Shown: positions 24,246 through 33,544, counted from the stretch's first letter. The stretch is DNA of 64,000 bases from an uncultured Lachnospiraceae bacterium (GCA_902476265.1 CABSCP010000008.1:62001-126000); one strand, 5' to 3'. The notes: a model not told the origin generated them from the letters alone. Program-made: numbers and translations.

Positions 24246-25727
24246 ATGACTAATTTCCTGAAAATCAATCCGAAGGATTCGGTGGCTGTGGCGCTCATGC
24301 CTCTGACAGCGGGCACTGTCCTCACTGTGGACGGGCAGGAGGTGCGGCTTTTAGAGGATATTCCCCAGGGACATAAGTTTGCGCTGGTCCCTCTTTCTTC
24401 CGGCAGTCCCGTGATCAAATACGGCAATCCCATCGGCACCGCTGTTTCGGATATCCGGGCCGGCAGCCGGGTCCATACTCATAATATGAAAACAGGTCTG
24501 GGAGATTTGCTTTCCTATACCTGGAACAGAGCCGAACTCCCTGAAACTGCGCCCGTGCCTCAAACTTTCAGCGGTTTTCTCCGCAAGGACGGCAGGGTAG
24601 GGGTCCGCAATGAGATCTGGATCATTCCCACGGTGGGCTGCGTGAACAATGTGGCTGCCGCCATCGCCGAGAAGTCCCGGTCTTTTGCCACCGGCTCTGT
24701 GGATGCCGTCATCGCTTTTTCCCACCCTTACGGCTGTTCCCAAATGGGGGAGGACCAGGAGCACACCAGACAGATCCTCGCTGATCTGGTGAATCACCCC
24801 AATGCGGGAGGTGTGCTGGTTTTAGGCCTGGGATGTGAAAACAGCGGCGTGGAAGTGTTAAAAAATTACATCGGCCCTTACGACGAAGAACGGGTGAAGT
24901 TTTTAGTATGCCAGGACTGTGAGGATGAAGTTTATGAAGGCTCCGAACTGATCCGGCAGCTGTGTGAAACCGCCGGCAAAGAAGTCCGCTGCCCCATCAG
25001 TACGGAAAAACTGGTTGTAGGTTTAAAGTGCGGCGGCTCCGACGGGCTTTCCGGCATCACCGCCAATCCCACGGTGGGCGCGTTTTCCGATCTGCTCCTG
25101 ATGGCAGGGGGCACCACCATTCTGACGGAGGTCCCCGAAATGTTCGGCGCGGAAACCCTTTTGATGAACCGCTGTCAAACAAAGGAACTGTTCGATAAAA
25201 CCGTGAATCTGATCAATGATTTTAAGGCCTATTTCACCGGTCATGGGCAGACGGTTTATGAAAATCCTTCCCCCGGCAATAAAAAGGGCGGTATCACCAC
25301 TCTGGAAGATAAGTCCTTAGGCTGTGTTCAGAAATCCGGCTCCGCTCCCGTATCCGGCGTTCTTTCTTACGGAGAACCCGTGAAAAATAAGGGGTTAAAT
25401 CTTTTGAGCGCTCCCGGCAATGATCTGGTGGCTTCCACCGCTCTGGCCGCCAGCGGCGCACAGATCGTCCTGTTCACCACCGGCAGAGGCACTCCTTTTG
25501 CTTCTCCCGTTCCTACCGTGAAAATTTCCAGCAATTCCGGCCTGGCAGGGAAGAAGAAAAACTGGATCGATTTCGACTGCGGCGTTTTATGTGACGGTAC
25601 AAATCTGTCCGACCTGGCGGCGCAGCTGTTTGACTATGTGATTTCTGTGGCCGAAGGCAAACGGGTCAAATCCGAGGAGGCAGGCTATCACGATATGGCA
25701 ATATTTAAGGACGGCGTCACTTTATAA
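24246..25727 (+). CDS. uxaA: Altronate dehydratase
   Basis: 493 residues. It removes water from D-altronate to give 2-keto-3-deoxygluconate, the last galacturonate-specific step. An N-terminal SAF-like domain (about 1-95, with DIRAGSRVHTHNM) is followed by the large catalytic domain (GYxR-type FLRKDGRVGVRNEIWIIPTVGCVN, SHPYGCSQMGEDQEHT, LGLGCENSG, LKCGGSDGLSGITANP). ATG 24246 follows TGGAGGAG; the longer upstream frame would run through the promoter. uxaB follows after 29 bp. Confidence 0.96.
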   Translation: MTNFLKINPKDSVAVALMPLTAGTVLTVDGQEVRLLEDIPQGHKFALVPLSSGSPVIKYGNPIGTAVSDIRAGSRVHTHNMKTGLGDLLSYTWNRAELPETAPVPQTFSGFLRKDGRVGVRNEIWIIPTVGCVNNVAAAIAEKSRSFATGSVDAVIAFSHPYGCSQMGEDQEHTRQILADLVNHPNAGGVLVLGLGCENSGVEVLKNYIGPYDEERVKFLVCQDCEDEVYEGSELIRQLCETAGKEVRCPISTEKLVVGLKCGGSDGLSGITANPTVGAFSDLLLMAGGTTILTEVPEMFGAETLLMNRCQTKELFDKTVNLINDFKAYFTGHGQTVYENPSPGNKKGGITTLEDKSLGCVQKSGSAPVSGVLSYGEPVKNKGLNLLSAPGNDLVASTALAASGAQIVLFTTGRGTPFASPVPTVKISSNSGLAGKKKNWIDFDCGVLCDGTNLSDLAAQLFDYVISVAEGKRVKSEEAGYHDMAIFKDGVTL

Positions 25728-25756
25728 AACAGAATCAGTAGAAAGGATTGATTGAG

Positions 25757-27259
25757 ATGAAAAAACTGTGTTACGAAACGCTGAAAGAAAACGGTTATGA
25801 GGGCTGGCTTTTGCGGGATGCGCCGGAACGGGTGCTGCAGTTCGGGGAAGGGAATTTCATGCGGGCTTTCGTGGATTACTTCATTGACCGGATGAATGAG
25901 GAAGCGGACTTTTGTTCCAAGGTAGTTTTAGTACAGCCCATCGCTCCCGTTCCCGGCGGCTTTGATTTAAAGGAAGCCATCAATGAGCAGAATGGCCTTT
26001 ATACGTTGTATCTGAGAGGTTTTGAAAACGGAAAAAAGGTGAATCAGAAACGGGTGATTTCCTGCGTCAGCCGCTGTCTGAACGCTTATACCGATTTTGA
26101 CGCCGTGCTCGCCTGCGCCGAAAATCCGGAGCTTCGTTATATTACCTGCAACACCACGGAAGCGGGCATCGCTTATGATCCATCCTGTCGGTTTGAGGAT
26201 CGTCCGGCGGCGAGCTATCCCGGCAAGCTCACCCAGTTTTTATACCGCCGCTTCCGGCTGTTTGGAAATCAGCCCGGTAAAGGCTTTCTGATTCTGGCCT
26301 GCGAACTCATCGACGATAACGGAAAAGAGCTGGAAAACTGTGTGCTCTCCTATGCCCGCCAGTGGAATCTGGGCGAAGATTTCATCCGCTGGATCGAAGA
26401 AGAGAACACCTTCTGCTCCACTCTGGTAGACCGGATCGTCACCGGTTATCCCCGTAGTGAGGCTGCCGCCCTCACAGAAGAAAACGGTTATGAGGACAAT
26501 GTTATGGACACCGGAGAAATCTTCGGTTTCTGGGTGATCGAAGGTCCGCAGTCCATCCGGAGAGAACTTCCTTTTGAAAAAGCCGGCCTGCCCATTCTGG
26601 TGACCGATAATCACAAACCCTATAAACAGCGCAAGGTCCGCATTTTAAACGGGGCCCATACCTCCATGGTGCTGGGCGCTTATCTGGCGGGACAGGATAT
26701 TGTCAGGAACTGTATGGAGGACGATGTGATCCGTTCCTTCATGGAAAAGGCCATTTACAAAGAGATTATTCCCACTCTGACCCTGCCCAAAGATGAACTG
26801 ACAGAATTTGCGGCCTCCGTCACAGATCGTTTCAAAAACCCTTTTATCGACCATGCGCTGCTTTCCATTTCTTTAAATTCCACTTCCAAGTGGAAAGCCC
26901 GTGTCATGCCTTCCCTGACGGGCTATGTGGAAAAATTTGAAGTCCTGCCGCCTTGCCTGACTGCCTCTCTGGCTTTTTATATCGCCTTTTATCAGGGAGA
27001 TGCGCTCACCCAGGAAGGTCTTATCGCCAAACGTCCCGCCGGCAATGAATACTGTATCAAAGATGACAGAAGCGTGCTGGAATTTTACATGGCCCACAAA
27101 GAGGACGATGTAGCAGCGCTGACACAGGCCGTCCTTTCCAATCCGGATTTCTGGGGCCGCGACCTGACAAAAGTGCCGGGCCTGGCTGACTCCGTGGCCA
27201 AAGATCTGGAGACGATTCATGAAAAAGGCGCTTACGCCCTGATGAAATCGCTGGTTTAA
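25757..27259 (+). CDS. uxaB: Tagaturonate reductase (altronate oxidoreductase)
   Basis: 500 residues of the mannitol dehydrogenase superfamily. It reduces tagaturonate to altronate with NADH. The N terminus has LQFGEGNFMRAFVDYFID (nucleotide-binding region), and the centre has TCNTTEAGIAY. The C-terminal domain has GFWVIEGP, VTDNHKPYKQRKVRILNGAHT, with the Lys-x5-Asn-x2-His substrate motif of the superfamily. ATG 25757 is chosen with GAAAGGA about 10 nt upstream; a TTG three codons earlier is less likely. Operon with uxaA. Confidence 0.94.
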   Translation: MKKLCYETLKENGYEGWLLRDAPERVLQFGEGNFMRAFVDYFIDRMNEEADFCSKVVLVQPIAPVPGGFDLKEAINEQNGLYTLYLRGFENGKKVNQKRVISCVSRCLNAYTDFDAVLACAENPELRYITCNTTEAGIAYDPSCRFEDRPAASYPGKLTQFLYRRFRLFGNQPGKGFLILACELIDDNGKELENCVLSYARQWNLGEDFIRWIEEENTFCSTLVDRIVTGYPRSEAAALTEENGYEDNVMDTGEIFGFWVIEGPQSIRRELPFEKAGLPILVTDNHKPYKQRKVRILNGAHTSMVLGAYLAGQDIVRNCMEDDVIRSFMEKAIYKEIIPTLTLPKDELTEFAASVTDRFKNPFIDHALLSISLNSTSKWKARVMPSLTGYVEKFEVLPPCLTASLAFYIAFYQGDALTQEGLIAKRPAGNEYCIKDDRSVLEFYMAHKEDDVAALTQAVLSNPDFWGRDLTKVPGLADSVAKDLETIHEKGAYALMKSLV

Positions 27260-27290
27260 GGGTGTCTGACCATTTTTATGATCGTAAAGT

Positions 27291-27322
27291 ACGGGGATGA
27301 CTGTTGCAGCAGTCATCCCCGT
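27291..27322. terminator. Terminator after uxaAB
   Basis: 13-bp perfect stem ACGGGGATGACTG/CAGTCATCCCCGT with a 6-nt loop, then TTCGTTT. It lies between the convergent uxaB and DUF5131 genes and may serve both. Confidence 0.85.
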
Positions 27323-27340
27323 TTCGTTTCAGGAGTCCTT

Positions 27341-28063
27341 TCAGAATAATTTTTTTCCGTTTAATATGTCAATTTGAAGCGCCTTCGCCACGCCCGTCTG
27401 CTGATAGGGGTTTATTTTTTCCACCACGCTATCCCGTTTGAAACGGGAGCCGGTATTCTTAAACCAAAACGTTACATTGGCTTTTACGCATTGTTCCCGG
27501 ATTTGAAGCACCCAGTCATAATCACATACACGGGCCTCCCGCCCTGTTTCACCGCCGACCGTGACATGGTCCACGCCATGCAGATACGGGGTCAGGTCGA
27601 TGGCTTCCAAAAGAGGCGCACAGGCGATGAAGCGCCGTTTGATGGGATAGGATAAAAACAGCGGCAGTCTGTAGTCCGCCAGTTTTTGATTTTCAACCGT
27701 ACATCCGATATTCACGTTGTCATATCCGTCGCCCCAGTCCGATGGCAGCGATATCAAAAAACGGTCGATCCGCTTGGTCAAAATGAGGAAATCGATGTCC
27801 TGTCTTTCCCGGATCATCGCCCAGACCTCTTTGCGCCATTCGTCCGCTTCAGGAAGAAAAAAGTCGGTTGCAAAGCAGGTCGCCAGGATCTTGTTTCCTT
27901 TGATATTGTACTGCCCTTTTGTATTTTTCCGTATGGGCCAGTCGAATTTGTCTGTTTTTTGTATCGTGTTCTGGCCGTAGCGTTTCGCATACGGCCCGTA
28001 AAAATAACAGTTTGTACAGCCGTCGCTGGCTTTGTAGCAGCCTGTCCATGGTTCCCAGTTCAT
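27341..28063 (-). CDS. DUF5131 (phage Gp37/Gp68-like) protein
   Basis: 240 residues. The N-terminal WEPWTGCYKASDGCTNCYFYGPYAKR has a Cys-x6-Cys-x2-Cys cluster characteristic of the Gp37/Gp68 family, followed by LATCFATDFFLPEADEWRKEVWAMI, FLILTKRIDRF, VNIGCTVENQKLADYRLP and VGGETGREARVCDYDWV. Members are found in phages and bacteria; a metal cluster is likely, but the reaction is unknown. ATG 28063 follows AGGAG. It lies 36 bp after the lipoprotein hydrolase on the same strand; a functional link is not evident. Confidence 0.85.
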   Translation of the reverse strand: MNWEPWTGCYKASDGCTNCYFYGPYAKRYGQNTIQKTDKFDWPIRKNTKGQYNIKGNKILATCFATDFFLPEADEWRKEVWAMIRERQDIDFLILTKRIDRFLISLPSDWGDGYDNVNIGCTVENQKLADYRLPLFLSYPIKRRFIACAPLLEAIDLTPYLHGVDHVTVGGETGREARVCDYDWVLQIREQCVKANVTFWFKNTGSRFKRDSVVEKINPYQQTGVAKALQIDILNGKKLF

Positions 28064-28099
28064 CGGTTTTCTCCTGTTCTTCCTGATTTTTCCGTGTTT

Positions 28100-29335
28100 C
28101 TACAATCCCTTTGCCGCATCAAAAATGGCCTGCAGTCCTTCCGATATGGTGCCGTAAAGGGGATAGGAAATATAGTTCAGGTCGTGGTCATGCATTTCAA
28201 ATTCCTGCAGGTGCAGGTTGGTTTTCCCCAACGTCCGGAAGGTTTCCGCAATTTCACGGGACTGTTCCACCGGCACGTTTGCGTCAATGGTTCCCTGAAA
28301 AATGTAGATGGGCAGGGTGAGCTTTGGCAGCGTTTCCCGGTTTGGCGCGAGTTTTCGGTGTGCCAGAAACCATGCCGATGTGAGACGGACGCCGTAATTT
28401 TCCTTCAGCCATTCGTCGTCACCGCCGTCAAAGGCCCGGAACGTTTCATCATGGGTTTCTTTCAGCATTTCCCGGAAGTCTTCCCGGTTGATCTGACCGT
28501 CGCCGTTTCCGTCCAGTTCCTCGAAAGTGCCCAGCTGTGCCGCCACCTGATAGGGGTCGCTGTCATATTCCTCTTTTGTGATATTGCCGTCTCTATCGCC
28601 GTCCAGGTAGGCGCCGACCGTCACCATGCTTGATCCGCCTGTGAGCTGCCAGTCCAGGATATCCGCCATTGTTTCGTTGCAGTAACCCGCCAGAAACAGC
28701 GCATCTACCGGAACTTCCTCACCAAGCGCCACCAGCGGCGCGATCATGGTGCCCTCACTCCAGCCCAGCAGAATCACTTTTGCATTCTGCAGACGGCTGT
28801 CTGCTTTCAGCTGTCTGATGATCGCTTCTACATCCTTTACTTCATTTTCAGGCAGATAGGTCAGGTAGTCATCTTCCGCAATATCAGCAAAATAAGGCGC
28901 TTCCTGTCCCACCGTCACACCGCGGGTATTATAGCTGAAATAGGCGATGCCCTCCTGTGTAAACTGTTGTGCAAACAGGTCATGGTAATGAAAAGTGATG
29001 TCTCCCGCCTGGCGCTTGTTGTCGTAGGTGTTTGGGCCGGAACCGTTTACATAGATCACCAGTTTCTCCACCGGATCCCCCTCCGGCAGTCGGAGTTTTC
29101 CATCAAATTTCAATCCGTCATACGCTGTGACGGTCACGATCTCCTCCCGCATTTTAGCCTGTTCCAAAGGCAGAGAGGCCGGAGAAGATTCTTCCTCTGC
29201 CTCTGCAGAGGTTATCACCTCAGACTCAGAGGAGGGCCGGGAAGCAGTCTGCTCCTCTTTCTCCCCGGGCGCAGAACAGGCGGACAATGCAACACAGGCA
29301 CTAAACGCCAATAAGACAGCCATCACTTTTTTCAT
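28100..29335 (-). CDS. Lipoprotein alpha/beta hydrolase with inserted EF-hand loops
   Basis: 411 residues. Lipobox LSAC (Cys20), then a Ser/Glu-rich linker to about 60. The hydrolase core has VIYVNGSGPNTYDN (oxyanion region), nucleophile elbow GWSEG (Ser193), acid in IDANVP and His in MHDHDLNY. Between Ser193 and the acid lie two calcium-binding-like loops, DGDRDGNITKEEY (245-257) and DGNGDGQINREDF (275-287), giving an EF-hand-like cap. Surface esterase or peptidase activity is inferred; substrate unknown. ATG 29335 begins the signal peptide, though its ribosome binding site is weak. Confidence 0.8.
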   Translation of the reverse strand: MKKVMAVLLAFSACVALSACSAPGEKEEQTASRPSSESEVITSAEAEEESSPASLPLEQAKMREEIVTVTAYDGLKFDGKLRLPEGDPVEKLVIYVNGSGPNTYDNKRQAGDITFHYHDLFAQQFTQEGIAYFSYNTRGVTVGQEAPYFADIAEDDYLTYLPENEVKDVEAIIRQLKADSRLQNAKVILLGWSEGTMIAPLVALGEEVPVDALFLAGYCNETMADILDWQLTGGSSMVTVGAYLDGDRDGNITKEEYDSDPYQVAAQLGTFEELDGNGDGQINREDFREMLKETHDETFRAFDGGDDEWLKENYGVRLTSAWFLAHRKLAPNRETLPKLTLPIYIFQGTIDANVPVEQSREIAETFRTLGKTNLHLQEFEMHDHDLNYISYPLYGTISEGLQAIFDAAKGL

Positions 29336-29567
29336 TTTCAAACACACTCTTACCCTTCCTGTTTTTTCTTCCCGCCAGACATATAAATGTTTCATCTTGA
29401 CAGGCAGATATTGTTCATTATAACACATAATGGGATACAGAAGGAAAATATTCTTTTCCCGCAAGCTGTCAAATGCTTCCATGTCCTCATAAAGTTGTGG
29501 TTCTTCCGCCATTATATGGGTATAGGCAACAATATAGCGGTCCCCTGTAATCTTTCCACCAAAATGT

Positions 29568-31127
29568 TCATCTGAAGTCCTCCACTATTTTGGTCGCAAT
29601 CTTATCCCGAAATCTCACATCATGTTCCACAACAAGCATTGTGGGCCGAAATTTCAGGATCAGATTTTCTATTTGCATCCTGGAAAAAACATCGATATAA
29701 TTCAGCGGTTCATCCCAGAGATACAGATGCGCCGGTGTCAGCAGGCTTCCGGCAATCAGCACTTTCTTCTTTTGACCCTCCGAATAATTTTCCATCGGCT
29801 TTTCGAACTGTACCCTGTCCATATCCAGCTGTCTGAGGATTGCCAGAAATAAGCTCTCATCGAACCCTTTTTCCCTGCAATAGGCTTTGATTGTTCCATG
29901 CAGAAAACCGGTATCCTGATTGATATAAGAAATGTGCAGGCCGGAGCCCACCTTTAATTCACCGGACACAACAAACGATGCTTCCCCCATTTTTATCTCC
30001 CTGCTGCCAGGATCGTTTTCTTCAGACATTGCGAGGATCTGTTTTATAAATGTACTCTTCCCGCAGCCGTTTTTCCCCTGCAGAAAGACCCGTTCCCCCT
30101 GTTTTAAGCAGAAGTCAAAATGACGGATTAAAGGAAGCTCTTGATCTGTGAATCGAAAACTGTAATCCTTTGCATAGATCAGCGTATCCTTACCATATTT
30201 TTGCGGCATCAGTTTTAGATCCGCTGCATTTTCCATATCCAAAAGCAGTCCTTGCTTTGCTCTGATTTCACGCTCTATGCGGATATCATAGCCTTTCTTC
30301 CTTGCCTGCATTTTTTTCGTCTTTGCCCCGATATGCGCCCGGGTGTCCTTACAGCGGTCATGTTCACGGATGGGGTCAAACCCGATCTTGGTATTTTCAT
30401 TTTTCTCCGCCCACCGGTCGGACCTGTCAGCCGCCCTTCTTAAAGAAGCAATTTCTCTTAAATGCTTCGCATTCTCTGCTTTTGAAAAGGAATCCTTTCT
30501 TGTTTTATTTTCCCACCAGCCGGAAAAATTTCCGGTCTGTATTTCAATTGATTTGCGGTTTAACACAAGGACATGATCCACAATCGCATCCAGAAAATCC
30601 CGGTCGTGGGATATGAGGATAAATCCGTCTTTCCCCTTTAAATATTCTTTTACCGTCTGCCTTGCATTGAAGTCCAGATGATTGGTGGGTTCGTCAATAA
30701 TCAAAAACTCATTTTGTCCCCCAAACAATACTGTCAGCATCACCTTCATCTGCTCGCCCTGGCTCAGCGTTTGGAAAGGGCGGTATAAAACCCGGGCGTC
30801 AATATCCAATTGATTCAGTTCGCATATCACACGCCACTCCTGGATGTCGCTTTTCCAAATTTCCAGGAGTTCAGACGCCGTTTTATCATAGTCGGATTCT
30901 TCCGTCTGATAGGGAAAATAATCAAAAGAAAGATGGGGCGCCGTTATCCTTCCTCTATATTCGTACTTCCCAAGCAGAAGATTCGCAAATGTGGTCTTTC
31001 CTTTTCCGTTTCTGCCGATAAAGCCGAGTTTCCAGTCAGTGTCTATAGAAAATGATACATTCTCAAATATATTGTCAAAGCTTCCCTCATAACAAAAAGT
31101 GAGGTCTGTCACCTGAATCTGCGCCAT
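29568..31127 (-). CDS. ABC-F ribosome-protection ATPase (Lsa/CplR-like)
   Basis: 519 residues with two ABC domains and no membrane segment. Domain 1 has Walker A GRNGKGKT, signature LSQGEQ and FLIIDEPTNHLD. The interdomain linker is long and basic (about 190-300; FSGWWENKTRKDSF), the part that reaches the peptidyl-transferase centre. Domain 2 has GKNGCGKS, YSEGQKK and WDEPLNYID. Such proteins dislodge lincosamide, pleuromutilin or streptogramin A drugs. ATG 31127 has GGGAG upstream. The leader has hallmarks of drug-inducible attenuation. Exact resistance subclass not determined. Confidence 0.88.
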   Translation of the reverse strand: MAQIQVTDLTFCYEGSFDNIFENVSFSIDTDWKLGFIGRNGKGKTTFANLLLGKYEYRGRITAPHLSFDYFPYQTEESDYDKTASELLEIWKSDIQEWRVICELNQLDIDARVLYRPFQTLSQGEQMKVMLTVLFGGQNEFLIIDEPTNHLDFNARQTVKEYLKGKDGFILISHDRDFLDAIVDHVLVLNRKSIEIQTGNFSGWWENKTRKDSFSKAENAKHLREIASLRRAADRSDRWAEKNENTKIGFDPIREHDRCKDTRAHIGAKTKKMQARKKGYDIRIEREIRAKQGLLLDMENAADLKLMPQKYGKDTLIYAKDYSFRFTDQELPLIRHFDFCLKQGERVFLQGKNGCGKSTFIKQILAMSEENDPGSREIKMGEASFVVSGELKVGSGLHISYINQDTGFLHGTIKAYCREKGFDESLFLAILRQLDMDRVQFEKPMENYSEGQKKKVLIAGSLLTPAHLYLWDEPLNYIDVFSRMQIENLILKFRPTMLVVEHDVRFRDKIATKIVEDFR

Positions 31128-31263
31128 ACACTTCACGCTCCCTTCTCAGTCGCCAAAATGTATGCCGGACTCTGTTGCAGACCTCACATCCAATTTCTAT
31201 TTCAAGCATGAAAACAGCAGCAAGATCCTGTCCCGCCTTTGTTTTACTGTTATTGCACGAAAA

Positions 31264-31402
31264 AAGGAGTTATGAGGATGAGTCACAACTTACCTTTGAC
31301 GACATGAAATAAACTGCATAGCAAAATCAATGATTCCCCGCAGTTTGAATGACCTGTTTCATGTTCTCAAAAGTAAGTTATTTTCTCATCCTTTCACTCC
31401 TT
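31264..31402 (-). promoter_or_regulatory. Attenuator-like leader of the ABC-F gene
   Basis: In the transcribed leader five segments pair in nested order: 31264-31270 with 31396-31402, 31276-31282 with 31385-31391, 31287-31293 with 31373-31379, 31303-31309 with 31357-31363, and 31311-31317 with 31340-31346 (each 7 bp). The outermost 3' arm runs into TTTTTT (about 31259-31265). A three-codon uORF sits in the 5' arm. An 11-codon ORF (31327-31362, MKQVIQTAGNH) occupies the loop side. No gene was seen in 31450-31666. Confidence 0.75.
31378..31389 (-). CDS. Three-codon leader peptide MRK
   Basis: ATG-AGA-AAA-TAA preceded by AAGGAG with 7-nt spacing. It lies within the 5' strand of the leader hairpin, so a ribosome on it would block the outer pairing that forms the terminator. 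Functional role inferred from its placement. Confidence 0.55.
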   Translation of the reverse strand: MRK

Positions 31403-31419
31403 CCGCTAAAGCTGATGCT

Positions 31420-31449
31420 ATTATATCCCTTAAAACATTATGTTGTCAA
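31420..31449 (-). promoter_or_regulatory. ABC-F promoter
   Basis: Minus strand TTGACA (31444-31449), 18-bp spacer, TATAAT (31420-31425): consensus boxes. It gives a leader of about 285 nt before the ABC-F start. Confidence 0.85.
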
Positions 31450-31666
31450 CCGTTAAGTGATCCTATTTCCGGAATATGGTAACAGTTCAGCCTTTGGTTC
31501 CGCACTATGATTTATACTTTTTCTCCACTTGAATCTATACAATCATAATTGCAAATAGATACCATATGTTTGCATCCCATTCTGTATTCTTCTTTCGCTT
31601 CATTAATCGCAGCATTGTTCTTGTATCAGATGATTTGCCCGTAAGCCGGGATTTGTCCGCGTTACG

Positions 31667-32989
31667 TTATATGAGTTCAACTAATATTTTGCAAAGATTT
31701 ACGAGATCATAGCGGATCCCCTTGCGGCTGCGCCATCCCCTTTGACTCCATTCATCCTGGGAAAGATCATCACCGCCATAAATCAGGGCTCCATACGCAA
31801 AGTTCCGAAACCGGGAAACCGCAATGCAGCCGGCCTGTTCCATTTCCACAATCTTTGCGCCTTCCGCTTTTCTTTGTATGATCTTATCTTTTGTTTCTCT
31901 GAAAATCGCATCGGTGGTCCAGGTAAGCCCCCGAATATAGGAAATCTCATTTCTGTCCAGGTAATTTATGATTTTGGCTGTTACTTCAGGATTTGTATAA
32001 ACATATCTTGACGGCGGCAAATAGTGGTAGGAAAAGCCTTCATCCCGAATCGCCCCGTCCACTACCAGGATTTGGCCGACCTCGATATTCTTATCGAGAA
32101 CGCCTCCGCCGCCGCAGAACATTACTTTATTGATTCCCATGGCATGGAATAAATCCAGGTTGCCTGCACAGGCCGGACAGCCGATATACCCGAGGGTAAT
32201 CAATATGTTGGTATCCGTAAAACGATACAGGAGGATCGAATTTTCTCCTTCAATCGTTCTTTCCAGAGAAATTTGTCCTTCTTCCACGAGCTGCTGCATC
32301 ACTTCAGGGAAAAAAGTGATAATCAGCTTATCTGTTTCCAATCTACTTTCCACAAAATTGGAAGGATTCAGTTTGGCCTCTTTATTATCATCATATTCGA
32401 GTATCGGACAGGATGACAGTAATTCTGTTTTGCGTTCCTTCACAAAATAATGATTATATTTCGTTCCGTCATGTGCGATAAGTTGTTCCTCCGATTCCAC
32501 AAAGTTCATATTTCTTAACGCTTTCCTTCTTTCACTGGCTTCGGGAATCGCTTTGGTTGCGATCTTTTCACATCCAAACATTTCATATGCACAGGGCACG
32601 ATCAGGGATAATATGGCTTCTATTTCCGCTGTCCTTTCATAATCGCTCCTAAGATCAAAGCGCAGCAATCCGCATCCGGTAAAATAATCATCGGCAATTC
32701 TTTGGAAAAGTTCAATCGTTCCGACGGCTTCCTCCGATCTTTTGTCAATGACCGTCCACCTTACAAATCCTCTTTTCCGGTATTCTTCCTGCCATGCTTC
32801 CAGCATAAACCGCATGTTCTCCGGATCCGTAACATAAAAATCCCCAAAGCAGCCATCGCTGTTGAAAAAGGGGACCGCTTTTTTGTCGGAATAAACTTTT
32901 AATAAATCCTCCCAATCGGTTGACTCCAGCAATCTGATTCGATAATGTTCATTTTCAAATTCCGGGCACTGTTCATATACATCTTTCAT
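31667..32989 (-). CDS. GNAT acetyltransferase - nucleoside phosphorylase fusion
   Basis: 440 residues. The N-terminal ~185 residues resemble a GNAT N-acetyltransferase of the RimJ/RimL type (YRIRLLESTDWEDLLKVYS, AVGTIELFQR, ERRKALRNMNFVESEE). After a short linker, residues about 225-440 form a phosphorylase-1-type domain (ITLGYIGCPACAGNLDLF, CGGGGVLDKNIEVGQILVVDGAIRDEG, AKIVEMEQAGCIAVSRFR, DDLSQDEW) with the Glu-Met-Glu nucleoside motif. The reading frame is continuous through both. ATG 32989 follows GGAGGACAGGAAA. Acyl acceptor and nucleoside are unknown. The DUF3795-like gene lies 16 bp upstream. Confidence 0.78.
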   Translation of the reverse strand: MKDVYEQCPEFENEHYRIRLLESTDWEDLLKVYSDKKAVPFFNSDGCFGDFYVTDPENMRFMLEAWQEEYRKRGFVRWTVIDKRSEEAVGTIELFQRIADDYFTGCGLLRFDLRSDYERTAEIEAILSLIVPCAYEMFGCEKIATKAIPEASERRKALRNMNFVESEEQLIAHDGTKYNHYFVKERKTELLSSCPILEYDDNKEAKLNPSNFVESRLETDKLIITFFPEVMQQLVEEGQISLERTIEGENSILLYRFTDTNILITLGYIGCPACAGNLDLFHAMGINKVMFCGGGGVLDKNIEVGQILVVDGAIRDEGFSYHYLPPSRYVYTNPEVTAKIINYLDRNEISYIRGLTWTTDAIFRETKDKIIQRKAEGAKIVEMEQAGCIAVSRFRNFAYGALIYGGDDLSQDEWSQRGWRSRKGIRYDLVNLCKILVELI

Positions 32990-33005
32990 TTTCCTGTCCT
33001 CCGTT

Positions 33006-33452
33006 TTACTGCGTCAATCCTCTCTTTTGATACATCACAATCTGCGGATCGGTTCCGCCACAGCCGTATTCGCACACCAGAAGGTACTGCGCATCCGCAA
33101 CAATGCCGTAGCACCTGTCGCTGCCGGGTATTTCCACCTGATTTCCCCAATATACATTGTTATCTTCCAGCAATTTCACAGACTGCCCGTTCGCCAGCCG
33201 GTATTCCAGATTTACATAAAAACCATTGAGTAAATTCATTTCTTTTACCTGAAGGTCTTTTATGCCAAGCGCATTGATTTCAGCAATCACCCCGCGCTTT
33301 GCAAGTTGAAATGCGTCAACCCCTCCCTGCCTGATACATTCTGCCGCAATGCACACCCCGCCGAAAGGATGCCCCTGCGTTTTTACACAGCCTCCGCACT
33401 CCTCTTTTCTGCTGCATTCCACACAACACTCTGCCCCGCAAATCGATACCAT
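33006..33452 (-). CDS. DUF3795-like cysteine-rich protein
   Basis: 148 residues. The N terminus ICGAECCVECSRKEECGGCVKTQGHPFGG carries a dense Cys motif like the zinc-binding start of DUF3795 proteins, then CIAAECIRQGGVDAFQLAKR. The remainder includes a basic NGQSVKLLEDNNVYWGNQ stretch with no recognised domain. GGAGGG lies upstream of ATG 33452. It is followed after 16 bp by the GNAT-phosphorylase fusion, suggesting a two-gene transcript. Function unknown. Confidence 0.55.
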   Translation of the reverse strand: MVSICGAECCVECSRKEECGGCVKTQGHPFGGVCIAAECIRQGGVDAFQLAKRGVIAEINALGIKDLQVKEMNLLNGFYVNLEYRLANGQSVKLLEDNNVYWGNQVEIPGSDRCYGIVADAQYLLVCEYGCGGTDPQIVMYQKRGLTQ

Positions 33453-33544
33453 ACCTGTCCCTCCGTAAATTCATGTAATGTATAAAGTATAACAGATCTT
33501 TCTTCTCCTGCCAAGAACAATCGAATTTTTGTTCTCCCTTCCTC

